A stretch of 64,000 nt of DNA from Carboxylicivirga caseinilyticus (GTDB taxonomy: Bacteria > Bacteroidota > Bacteroidia > Bacteroidales > Marinilabiliaceae), in contig JAFMVE010000015.1 of assembly GCA_025499705.1 (NCBI GenBank), positions 44,100 to 108,099 on the forward strand. Direction: 5' to 3'. Below, in pieces: positions 54,361-62,100 of this stretch. Numbering within the stretch: the stretch's first letter is position 1; each line of letters starts with the position of its first letter. A program made the translations under genes and the position numbers. Under the pieces are notes generated by a model. It had not been told where the DNA came from, did not search any database, and saw only the letters and a program-made list of their open reading frames with translations.

Positions 54361-54368
54361 TACATTTG
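54361..54368 (+). promoter_or_regulatory. -7 element of the Omp85-type gene
   Basis: TACATTTG followed by CAGC, predicting transcription from about 54375. Two copies of AATTGTAAAT, 21 bp apart (54322-54331 and 54343-54352), lie just upstream and could bind a regulator. Confidence 0.5.
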
Positions 54369-54391
54369 CAGCAGAGAAGCTAAAATTTTAC

Positions 54392-54398
54392 AAAGGAG
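54392..54398 (+). promoter_or_regulatory. Ribosome binding site deciding a GTG start
   Basis: AAAGGAG lies 7 bases before GTG at 54406. It is an unusually strong Shine-Dalgarno for this genome and rules out the ATG at 54358, which sits inside the promoter. Confidence 0.65.
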
Positions 54399-54405
54399 CA
54401 TTATT

Positions 54406-55587
54406 GTGAATAGATGTTGGCAGAAATTGACAATGGTTGTCATTCTTCTTTTTTATATCTCGTTATCGGTGGTTGGACAGCAGGATTCGACCAACTTGAT
54501 TATTAATAATATTGATTCGTTACGAATTGCGAAAATTGAGCATAAAAATTATAGGATAATGCCTTATCTGGCTCCTGCTTATACTCCAGAAACAGAGTAT
54601 TTGTTGACTGCCGGAGGGTTGATTACATTCAAAACTCAGCGTTGGAATAATTTGCTGAACAGATCATCCATTCCTTTTTCTTTCGGATATAGTTCAACGG
54701 GAGCCATTTCAGTAAATATTCAGAATGTCATTTATCTGACAGATGATAAAATCAGAATGTTAGGTGAGTTTCTTTATAAAGATATGCCGGATAATTATTG
54801 GGGAGTTGGTTATGATAACGGAATCAATATAGAAAAGTCACCGGCTAATACTGGTTATCAAAGAATATACTGGCGCTTTTTTGAGAAGTTTATGTTTCGC
54901 ACTTTTAGCGACCTGTTTATTGGTGCTGTTGTAGATATGAACGGAACAGAAGCAACCCAATTAAATGCCCGGATGCTAACAGATGAATATGTGCTATCCA
55001 ATGGAACCGGTATTAATAACACAGGAATTGGTCTGGCTGTTGAATATGATACCCGTGATTTTGTTCAGAATGCATACAAGGGAGTTTTTCTTAGTGCCTC
55101 TATGGTGTTTTTTCAAAGTTATCTGGGTGGTAATACCAAATTTAAAGCGTTGGAAGTTGATTATCGACAATATTTGAAAATTAAAAGGGAAAGAAGAACA
55201 CTTGCCTGGAATGTAAAATCACGTTTTTCGTTTGGTGATGAAGTGCCCTGGACAGATATGGCCATGCTGGGAGGGCCTTTTAATATGCGAGGTTACACCA
55301 TCGGACGATTTCGCGATCAGAATGCCTTAAGCATGACTACTGAGTATCGGCATATGTTTAAGCGTCGCACCTTGAATAAAAGAGGTAATTACAATAGCCG
55401 CCTGGGATATGTGGCCTGGTTGGGAGCTGGTACCGTATCTCATTCAATCAATGAATTTAATGGCTGGTTACCCAATGGTGGATTGGGCTTGAGATTGGAA
55501 CTTCAGACCAGAATGAATATGCGTTTCGATTATGGTGTAGGTAAAGGGGAAGCAGGAGCTTACGTAACGTTTTCAGAAGCTTTTTAA
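54406..55587 (+). CDS. Omp85-type (D15-like) outer-membrane barrel without POTRA domains
   Basis: A protein of about 393 residues. The GTG start at 54406 gives the signal peptide NRCWQKLTMVVILLFYISLS with cleavage near VVGQ. The mature protein has only a short stretch before a 16-strand barrel-like sequence, so the POTRA domains of BamA/TamA are missing. The conserved Omp85 turn LGGPFNMRGYTIGRFRDQN (around residues 290-310) and the final strand ending in Phe are present. Such stand-alone barrels could insert lipids or proteins or move small substrates; role unknown. It diverges from the ACP-like gene. Confidence 0.85.
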   Translation: MNRCWQKLTMVVILLFYISLSVVGQQDSTNLIINNIDSLRIAKIEHKNYRIMPYLAPAYTPETEYLLTAGGLITFKTQRWNNLLNRSSIPFSFGYSSTGAISVNIQNVIYLTDDKIRMLGEFLYKDMPDNYWGVGYDNGINIEKSPANTGYQRIYWRFFEKFMFRTFSDLFIGAVVDMNGTEATQLNARMLTDEYVLSNGTGINNTGIGLAVEYDTRDFVQNAYKGVFLSASMVFFQSYLGGNTKFKALEVDYRQYLKIKRERRTLAWNVKSRFSFGDEVPWTDMAMLGGPFNMRGYTIGRFRDQNALSMTTEYRHMFKRRTLNKRGNYNSRLGYVAWLGAGTVSHSINEFNGWLPNGGLGLRLELQTRMNMRFDYGVGKGEAGAYVTFSEAF

Positions 55588-55648
55588 GCCAGCCGTGTGT
55601 TACAGAAGATGTTGATAACTTTTCTTAAACCGACTGTTTTAGAAATTT

Positions 55649-55676
55649 TTGCACTTCCGATTCAATCTTATCTTTG
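55649..55676 (+). promoter_or_regulatory. Promoter of the DUF4494 gene
   Basis: TTG (55649-55651), a 17-base spacer and TATCTTTG (55669-55676), about 20 bases before the start codon. Confidence 0.55.
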
Positions 55677-55696
55677 TAGCCTTAAAATAGAGAAGT

Positions 55697-56266
55697 ATGC
55701 AAAATTTATTTGAGTGTAAGGTTAAATACGAGAAGATAGATGAACAGTCGGGTAAGGAGAAAAAAGTAAGCGAGACATACCTGATCGATGCTGTTTCATT
55801 TACCGAGGCTGAATCGAGAATATACAAGGAGATGGAAATGATGGTTCGTGGTGAGTTTATTGTTACGAACATCAGAAAAGCCAATTATACTGAGATTTTT
55901 GATAACGAAGATGGCGATCGTTGGTTTAAGAGTAAGATCTCTTTTGCTTCGATCGACGAAAAATCAGGCAAAGAGAAGAAAGTAAGTAACCAGATTCTGG
56001 TGATGGCAAGTAATGTAAAAGATGCTTATGATAAAATTCAACAGGGCATGGGTGGTATGACTGTTGACTTTGATATTAATGCCATTGCTGAGAGTCCGAT
56101 AATGGATTTCTTCGCCTATTTTAGTGATGATGTCAATACCGAAATTCCTTCTCACCTTAAACCAATAGAAAGAAATGAGGTGTCAGCTGAGGTAGAAGAG
56201 GAAGACGAAGTAGAAGAAGAGGAAGTGATCGGGGATGAAATCTCGGAAGAAGAATATGAAGATTAA
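55697..56266 (+). CDS. DUF4494 family protein with internal duplication
   Basis: A 189-residue cytoplasmic protein of the Bacteroidota family DUF4494. Two halves repeat the same motif: ECKVKYEKIDEQSGKEKKVS (near residue 5) and KSKISFASIDEKSGKEKKVS (near 78). Each is followed by an alpha helix carrying the AxSFTEAESRI or ASNVKDAYDKI pattern. The tail (about 158-189) is almost entirely Glu/Asp. No role is known for the family. It is monocistronic with its own promoter and terminator. Confidence 0.85.
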   Translation: MQNLFECKVKYEKIDEQSGKEKKVSETYLIDAVSFTEAESRIYKEMEMMVRGEFIVTNIRKANYTEIFDNEDGDRWFKSKISFASIDEKSGKEKKVSNQILVMASNVKDAYDKIQQGMGGMTVDFDINAIAESPIMDFFAYFSDDVNTEIPSHLKPIERNEVSAEVEEEDEVEEEEVIGDEISEEEYED

Positions 56267-56290
56267 TCAATTCATGATTTAAAATATTAA

Positions 56291-56317
56291 AGGAGTCCAG
56301 ATTGGACTCCTTTTTTT
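56291..56317 (+). terminator. Rho-independent terminator after the DUF4494 gene
   Basis: AGGAGTCC-AGAT-TGGACTCC followed by seven T. Confidence 0.92.
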
Positions 56318-57536
56318 ATAGAAATGATTTAATGCGGTTATCCAGATCAGCCTGATCCTTCTCAAAAGAGTATAAACCTGCCAGGTTAAGCAAAGAATCA
56401 ATTCCTACTTCGCCGTCTCTTATTTTATCTGCCCAACGCTCGTGAACAGGAATTTTTCCATCCGACCTTAAAAATTCATGCTCTTCTTTGGTAAGTATAG
56501 GAAAGATATCGTGGCATCCACGTTCGTATGCATATTCAATCAATTCCTGGGCAGTTGAAGGAGTTTTTTCATTCAATCGATGGATTACTTCTTTTTCATG
56601 TTCTTCAACTAGCCATAAATGAGGCAGACGAACTGCCTGAGTATCTGTTGTATCAAACAGAGTTGGATTATTGATGACAATATCTGATTTAGAAATTTGA
56701 ATGAGATTTTGAACAGCATCAGTGGCAACACCAACCGGAATAGTAAAAGTATCGCAGCCTAATAACTGATAGAGTTGATCTTTTGAACGTATACTGGCTG
56801 CAATTAGCCTAGTATTACTAATTCCTTTGTTGGCAAGAGCCAATAAGCTTCTTTGCGATTCAAGTGTGACCTTCTCACCAATATACTGGCCGTCTCCCAG
56901 ATTGTTATTTTTCAGATAAGCGCCTAATCGTCCGAGAAAAACATTGGTGTATGCCGGCTGTGCTATTACGGCAGCAAAACCATTCTGACGAACGCTAAAA
57001 TCCAATGTGAAATTTACGGGTATTCCCATTTCGTGCAATTTGCGTGCACCTAATAAACCCGAAGCCGTAAACGGAACTTTAATAATAAAATGGCTGGGAT
57101 TAATATCGAACAATCGCTTACCAATTGTTTCTATTCCGTTAACATCATGAGCCAGATCGGTGTGCAGTTCAACACTTACTTTGCAATTAAAGATCTTTGC
57201 AATGCGTAAACCATGTATGGCATTCAGGCAAAATGCTATTTCTTTCACTTTCTCTTCATCACTCAGGTACCTTAATTTGGATGATAACTCCGGGATGATT
57301 GTATCATAAAGCCCTTTTTGTACCTCAGCATTTAGCAATGTGTTATTGGTGGTTAATGCTGTAAAGGCACTGTTCCATAATTTTGAAGATGCTTCTATAT
57401 CACCCGTATCGAGCCAAAGGTTTGTTCCGGTTTTTAAATATTGATTCCAGTAATCGGAGTTGTTCACTTTCTGGGGTTGATCGTTAAATTGATCAGCTAA
57501 ATGATGAATAGTAGCAGATGAGATTGGATGTATCAT
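56316..57536 (-). CDS. tal: Transaldolase
   Basis: A 406-residue transaldolase of the longer bacterial type. The TIM-barrel contains the Schiff-base Lys in FIIKVPFTASGLLGARKL (near residue 154), the preceding VELHTDLAHDV strand, and later NFTLDFSVRQNGFA and RLIAASIR strands. A C-terminal extension of about 130 residues (from about 280) distinguishes it from short transaldolases. It moves a dihydroxyacetone unit between sugar phosphates in the pentose phosphate pathway. The 3' end abuts the terminator of the convergent DUF4494 gene. Confidence 0.9.
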   Translation of the reverse strand: MIHPISSATIHHLADQFNDQPQKVNNSDYWNQYLKTGTNLWLDTGDIEASSKLWNSAFTALTTNNTLLNAEVQKGLYDTIIPELSSKLRYLSDEEKVKEIAFCLNAIHGLRIAKIFNCKVSVELHTDLAHDVNGIETIGKRLFDINPSHFIIKVPFTASGLLGARKLHEMGIPVNFTLDFSVRQNGFAAVIAQPAYTNVFLGRLGAYLKNNNLGDGQYIGEKVTLESQRSLLALANKGISNTRLIAASIRSKDQLYQLLGCDTFTIPVGVATDAVQNLIQISKSDIVINNPTLFDTTDTQAVRLPHLWLVEEHEKEVIHRLNEKTPSTAQELIEYAYERGCHDIFPILTKEEHEFLRSDGKIPVHERWADKIRDGEVGIDSLLNLAGLYSFEKDQADLDNRIKSFL

Positions 57537-57693
57537 ATTTCCAGAGGATTGAGTTTAATTAAATTTACTAAGGATATTATCCAAAATCAACCTATCTGTC
57601 TCATTACATTGACAAACTTTTTATGGATGTGTGATAAAGAAAAGAATGGATGAATTATTCATAATTATGAAGCTAATATTACCATAGTTATGT

Positions 57694-57701
57694 TATCTTT
57701 A
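57694..57701 (+). promoter_or_regulatory. -7 element of the NfeD/SPFH operon
   Basis: TATCTTTA, about 30 bases upstream of the NfeD start. Confidence 0.4.
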
Positions 57702-57731
57702 TTATGAAAATAACAAACTAATCTACGACCA

Positions 57732-58163
57732 ATGGAAATACTCTCTAATGCTGCAGTAATCTGGTTTATTGCCGGAGTAATTTTACTTCTACTCGAAATT
57801 GTAATTCCGGGTATTTTTATCATGTTTTTTGGAATTGGAGCCTGGATAACAGCTTTGTGTGTATATCTTTTTGAACCATCATTGGGTATTCAGTTTCTGA
57901 TTTTTAGTGCCACCTCTATTGTTTCGCTGGTATTTCTTCGAAAAGTTATTGTGAAAAAGACGCAGAATGTAGAAGTTGATGCGGACGAAGAATTTATTGG
58001 ACACCAGGGAACCTGCCTTACTCCAATTACTGAAGAGGAAGCGGGTAGAATTGAATTTAAAGGTACTCAATGGACAGCTGTATCAGATGTTGCAATTGAG
58101 GCGAATCAAAAAGTACGTATTATCTCTAAAGATGGCTTAACTCTGCGGGTTGAACCCGTTTAA
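57732..58163 (+). CDS. NfeD-type membrane protein
   Basis: A 143-residue NfeD protein of the short type. Two or three TM helices cover about residues 8-75 (AVIWFIAGVILLLLEIVIPG, IGAWITALCVYLF), followed by a C-terminal OB-fold domain (about 85-143: GHQGTCLTPITEEEAGRIEFKGTQWTAVSD). The protease domain of longer NfeD proteins is absent. NfeD proteins pair with SPFH/flotillin-type proteins; its gene is followed after 27 bases by exactly such a protein, which supports a functional complex in membrane organisation. Confidence 0.93.
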   Translation: MEILSNAAVIWFIAGVILLLLEIVIPGIFIMFFGIGAWITALCVYLFEPSLGIQFLIFSATSIVSLVFLRKVIVKKTQNVEVDADEEFIGHQGTCLTPITEEEAGRIEFKGTQWTAVSDVAIEANQKVRIISKDGLTLRVEPV

Positions 58164-58190
58164 ATATATTTAAAATTTAAACTAAACTTT

Positions 58191-59117
58191 ATGAATCCTT
58201 CTGCTATTGTCGCCATTGGGATTGGCGTTATTGTGTTTTTTATACTCCTTTCGTGTATTAAAATTGTTCCACAAAGATCAGCTTATATCGTTGAGCGATT
58301 GGGAAAATATACTGGTACCCTTACGGCCGGATTTCATTTTTTGATACCTCTTATTGATAAGGTAGCATACAAACATACACTGAAAGAACAGGCTATTGAT
58401 GTTGCCTCGCAATCGTGTATTACTAAAGATAATATTGCGGTTGAGGTTGATGGTGTTTTGTATTTACAGGTGATTGATGCCATGAAATCATCGTATGGAA
58501 TTGATAATTATGGTTTTGCTGCCATTCAAATTGCTCAAACTACCATGCGAAGTGTGATTGGTCGTTTGGATCTGGATAAAACTTTTGAAGAACGCGAAAC
58601 CATTAATACAAGTATTGTTGATGCAGTAGATAAGGCCAGCGATCCATGGGGTGTTAAAGTAACCCGCTATGAGGTTAAAAACATTACACCTCCACAGAGT
58701 ATTAAAGACGCTATGGAGAAACAAATGCGTGCCGAACGTGAGAAAAGAGCCATGATTGCTCAATCGGAAGGCCAGAAACAAGCTAAGATTAATGTGGCTG
58801 AAGGTGACAAACAGGAATTAATCGCACGCTCGGAAGGTGAAAAGCAAAAACGTATTAACGAAGCTGAAGGTAGAGCGGCTGAAATTGAGTTTGTGGCCAG
58901 TGCAACGGCAAAAGGTATTCGTGAAATTGCCTCGGCCATTAATGAAAAAGGTGGTGGTGATGCAGTTAATTTACGTATTGCCGAACAGTATCTGGGTGAG
59001 TTTGGTAAATTGGCCAAGGCGAATAATACAATGATCATTCCGTCTAATATGGCTGATATATCAAGTATTATTGCTACTGCAACCTCGGTACTCGACACTG
59101 CTAAGAAGAAATCATAA
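58191..59117 (+). CDS. SPFH-domain protein (paraslipin/QmcA-like)
   Basis: A 308-residue membrane-associated protein. An N-terminal TM helix (about 5-24) leads into the SPFH/Band 7 domain (about 25-185, starting KIVPQRSAYIVERLGKY). A long charged coiled coil (about 185-255, KQMRAEREKRAMIAQSEGQ and related) and a short C-terminal segment follow. SPFH proteins form oligomeric membrane rings. With the upstream NfeD it forms the widespread nfeD-SPFH pair of unknown precise role. Confidence 0.94.
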   Translation: MNPSAIVAIGIGVIVFFILLSCIKIVPQRSAYIVERLGKYTGTLTAGFHFLIPLIDKVAYKHTLKEQAIDVASQSCITKDNIAVEVDGVLYLQVIDAMKSSYGIDNYGFAAIQIAQTTMRSVIGRLDLDKTFEERETINTSIVDAVDKASDPWGVKVTRYEVKNITPPQSIKDAMEKQMRAEREKRAMIAQSEGQKQAKINVAEGDKQELIARSEGEKQKRINEAEGRAAEIEFVASATAKGIREIASAINEKGGGDAVNLRIAEQYLGEFGKLAKANNTMIIPSNMADISSIIATATSVLDTAKKKS

Positions 59118-59139
59118 CACATAAAGTGTTGTAATCAAA

Positions 59140-59170
59140 AAATCCCGGTTTTCGCCGGGATTTCTTTTTG
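59140..59170 (+). terminator. Rho-independent terminator after the NfeD/SPFH operon
   Basis: AAATCCCGG-TTTTCG-CCGGGATTT followed by CTTTTT. Confidence 0.88.
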
Positions 59171-59393
59171 CTCTAAAAATACAATTGTTGAATAAATCTG
59201 GTAATGATTCATTTTTACATAAATCATATGTGCAAATATAGATTTATAAATGAAACTGCCAAATGATTGATGTTATCACATTCTATTTCAAAACAAATTG
59301 ATTGTTTGTGAAGCCCTAAATAATGGTTGAATACTTTTATTAATTTAAAGTGTTTAACGATTGAAGAAAGCTATGTGAAACATCAACTGCATT

Positions 59394-60152
59394 TTATAAA
59401 CGGTTGGATATTATATCATTCATAATTCTTTTTACCTGCAAATCGCCAAATCCGTAGATGGCTTCCCTTCGGTTAAATTCTCCGAAAATTGTATTGAAAT
59501 CTTCTGTTTGTAACTCTTCCATAATCTGAATTAAGGTTTTAACAGGTCTGCCAGGTGAACCATTCTGAGGTAATCTGTCAATAAGTGCGTTGATTGCTTT
59601 TTTCAGAAAAGGAAATTTATGATCCAACTTCTGGGTAATGCTCATCATTTCATCACATTCGTTCTTTTGATAAAGTGCCCATAATCTGCTTAATTCTTTT
59701 AATTCCGAAAACTCAATCCTGGTTTTATTACTATAAGCATTAAGTAATTCTTCGTTATTCATTCCTCCAAAATTATATTCTAAATGAGCTTTCGGACGGA
59801 TTAAATAAATAGTTTGATTGTTGTAGTTAGTGTATATAAGATTAATAACAAACCATAAATTTATCTGACAAAACAAATCCTCTTCAAACCAAAGGTTAAT
59901 TTCAGAATGTGAGGGTATGCTTTGTATTTTGGTAAATTCAGTAACCGTTTTCTCATAGTAATCCCTGATTTCAAAACCTTCTAAGTTTTGACTTATAAAT
60001 AGGGCTCTTGTCTCATATAGTTCAGATAAATTTTTACCTTCTACACTACCATCCACAAGACATTCACGAGCCACTATAAGCTTACCTTTAATAGCATCAG
60101 GAAACTGATGCTTTAATGCATCTCCATTTAAAATGTGATATTGTTCTGACAC
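59394..60152 (-). CDS. DUF1835 domain protein
   Basis: A 252-residue cytoplasmic protein. The N-terminus YHILNGDALKHQFP followed by KLIVARECLVDG matches the DUF1835 signature, whose members are usually uncharacterised. The remaining sequence is helical, with a conserved-looking RLWALYQKNE segment and a C-terminal NRREAIYGFGDLQVKRI. It is the first of four minus-strand genes of weakly known function at the right-hand end; spacing is too loose to call an operon. No enzymatic role can be given. Confidence 0.78.
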   Translation of the reverse strand: MSEQYHILNGDALKHQFPDAIKGKLIVARECLVDGSVEGKNLSELYETRALFISQNLEGFEIRDYYEKTVTEFTKIQSIPSHSEINLWFEEDLFCQINLWFVINLIYTNYNNQTIYLIRPKAHLEYNFGGMNNEELLNAYSNKTRIEFSELKELSRLWALYQKNECDEMMSITQKLDHKFPFLKKAINALIDRLPQNGSPGRPVKTLIQIMEELQTEDFNTIFGEFNRREAIYGFGDLQVKRIMNDIISNRL

Positions 60153-60254
60153 AGAGAAAATAGTGTTTATAAAATTGATTTGATAAAGTAGTGATTTTTA
60201 TTGAAAAATGAGTGTTGTTCAGGCTAAAGAGAAGCCTAAATATATTTACAAACA

Positions 60255-60689
60255 CTATTTTTCTTCTTCTGATAAACGAGAAAGTAATTTCTCTACTCTT
60301 TCGCTTTCACTGGTATCAATACCCAGCCATGAAAGGGCAGCTTCAATGGTACTAAATACTTCAGGTTTAACCATTGACATATTATTATTAGTTCCTTTTA
60401 AAAGAGTGCCAAACACTACCTGGTAGGGAAGATTCGTTAAAATAGCAGATTTTCTTTGAGCATTAATTTCCTGATGATTCTTAAGATAGCTATGAATGTT
60501 TACCAAATCGTCAGAAGTTAAGGTGATTTTACCATTTCTTATATCACCTAAAACATCGTAGTAATCTTTCCAATTTGGATCCTGCATCTCCATCCTTTTG
60601 CATTCAAAAATATCTTTAAACTCATATTCTCCCGAATAGGATTCGAGAATAAGATTTAAATCAGATAATATATGATATCTAAAATGCAT
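60255..60689 (-). CDS. Small STAS/SpoIIAA-like protein
   Basis: A 144-residue protein whose layout resembles the STAS/SpoIIAA-like family common in Bacteroidota. It has an initial beta hairpin YHILSDLNLILESYSGEYE, a helix at DIFECKRMEMQDPNW and a strand-turn YYDVLGDIRNGKI, with helices through the second half. The usual phosphorylatable Ser of STAS antagonists is not evident. There is no operon partner. The assignment rests on pattern only. Confidence 0.6.
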   Translation of the reverse strand: MHFRYHILSDLNLILESYSGEYEFKDIFECKRMEMQDPNWKDYYDVLGDIRNGKITLTSDDLVNIHSYLKNHQEINAQRKSAILTNLPYQVVFGTLLKGTNNNMSMVKPEVFSTIEAALSWLGIDTSESERVEKLLSRLSEEEK

Positions 60690-60819
60690 CTAAGATATTG
60701 TTAACACTTAACTTAAGGTACAAAATCCTGCTGAAACTATCAATGTCATGCAGACTACTTATTATTTAATAGATTGTAATGGTGACCTAAAGGGACAGTA
60801 CAATAAAATAATGACTTAA

Positions 60820-61314
60820 TTATTTAACCACTTTGATATGTTTTTCAATCTCTTCTTTCCATATGCGTCGACCATTAACCACAAATTTTTCATGTATTCC
60901 ATTACTTGTATGAACGATAAGCCCGTTAGGAATAATTCCAAGTGAGTTATAGAAACTAATTTCAGTTATATCCTTTAGGTCAATGCTCAGACTATGATTT
61001 TGCACATTGAATTGATGTGATTTAAATTGAAGGTTATCCTTAAGTAAATATAGTTTTCCTCCTACACCTTCTCCATTTTTTAAATGATTGGCACCTCCGG
61101 AGTGAATAATTTCTGTATCCTCAGTAATTGCAATCTGAGTTTGTTTTTTTACAGTTTTAGAAGTGATAAATAAATATATAGTAACACCAAATATCAAACC
61201 AGATATTAAGCCAAAAATAATGCCTGTTTTAATATCGAAAAACAGTCCCAGAAACGTTCCGAATAATACTCCAAATACGATTCCTGCTATTGCTGAATTC
61301 TTTATATCAGTCAT
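60820..61314 (-). CDS. Membrane protein with GRAM/PH-like domain
   Basis: A 164-residue protein. Two TM helices (about 8-28 and 32-52, Gly-rich, IAGIVFGVLFGTFLGLFF and GLISGLIFGVTIYLF) precede a soluble PH/GRAM-like beta domain (about 70-160: HSGGANHLKNGEGVGGKLYLL, DITEISFYNSLGIIPNGLIV). GRAM domains bind lipids or other membrane components in other systems; no bacterial role is established here. Monocistronic with no clear promoter. Confidence 0.65.
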   Translation of the reverse strand: MTDIKNSAIAGIVFGVLFGTFLGLFFDIKTGIIFGLISGLIFGVTIYLFITSKTVKKQTQIAITEDTEIIHSGGANHLKNGEGVGGKLYLLKDNLQFKSHQFNVQNHSLSIDLKDITEISFYNSLGIIPNGLIVHTSNGIHEKFVVNGRRIWKEEIEKHIKVVK

Positions 61315-61392
61315 GTGTTCTTTTATTACGTTTTAAGTGTTGGATGTAAAAGCTTTAAAGCAAGTTGTTTGTGACAAATAAATGGCAAAAAC

Positions 61393-61992
61393 TTATTTAT
61401 TCAACTGTTTGTTTTCAGTGTTTTTGTATTCTTTAGCCTTATTGATAAAGTCTTCATAAGAAAGCATTAAAGTAATCTCACTTTCTAATAAATTATTTAA
61501 ATATATGATGGTTAACTGTTTGCTTTCTTCGGAATCGATAAAAAGGTTTGGATATAAATAATCCATTAACTTTTCCATTTTAATATCTATGAGTTTTGAT
61601 AAATATTCAAATCGAATCAATCGTGACATCATCTCAAAATCAACCGAATTGATTTCATTTTTTTTATAAAATTCCAGACCAAAATTATTTACATTGGCAG
61701 CAGGCAATCCACCTCCTTTTTCAACAATTAGATCACTTAATGTAATATGATCCGCCTTGTGAGCGTTGATGGTATCCAATAATCGGGATTGGTTTTCAAT
61801 AATATCCTTCAAGATTTCATAGTTGAAGTCGATTTCATTTTTAATTGTTTCTACAGAGGCGTTGTAATATTCTTTTGCTTGTTTTTTCTCTTTGTAATTG
61901 CTAATTAATAAGGCAATTAAAACACCTATAGTAACAATCGTAAGTTCTTTTAAGTAGGATTTAATTTTGCTGATCATTGGTTTCATATTCAA
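61393..61992 (-). CDS. Single-pass membrane protein, DUF6090-like
   Basis: A 199-residue protein. A basic N-terminus and one TM helix (about 15-34, ELTIVTIGVLIALLISNY) precede a charged helical extracytoplasmic domain, matching the pattern of the Bacteroidota family DUF6090 of unknown function. An ATG four codons in is an alternative start. About 45 codons that could encode the end of another protein overlap its 5' end (see findings). Confidence 0.6.
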   Translation of the reverse strand: MNMKPMISKIKSYLKELTIVTIGVLIALLISNYKEKKQAKEYYNASVETIKNEIDFNYEILKDIIENQSRLLDTINAHKADHITLSDLIVEKGGGLPAANVNNFGLEFYKKNEINSVDFEMMSRLIRFEYLSKLIDIKMEKLMDYLYPNLFIDSEESKQLTIIYLNNLLESEITLMLSYEDFINKAKEYKNTENKQLNK

Positions 61993-62099
61993 TTATTAGT
62001 TTGGGATAGTCAGTTATTTGATTAAGGGTAGTGAATATCTCATTTATTTCTTTTTCATCTATAATTGAGCAAACTTTAAATAAGAAATTCTGTGGAAAA
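61961..62099 (-). pseudogene. Possible C-terminal gene remnant
   Basis: An open frame of about 45 codons on the minus strand. It ends in TAA at 61961-61963, 30 bases inside the next gene, and has no usable start codon. Its composition (KVCSIIDEKEINEIFTTLN) looks coding. It may be what is left of a gene whose 5' part was lost, or a chance frame. Confidence 0.25.
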
Positions 62100-62100
62100 T

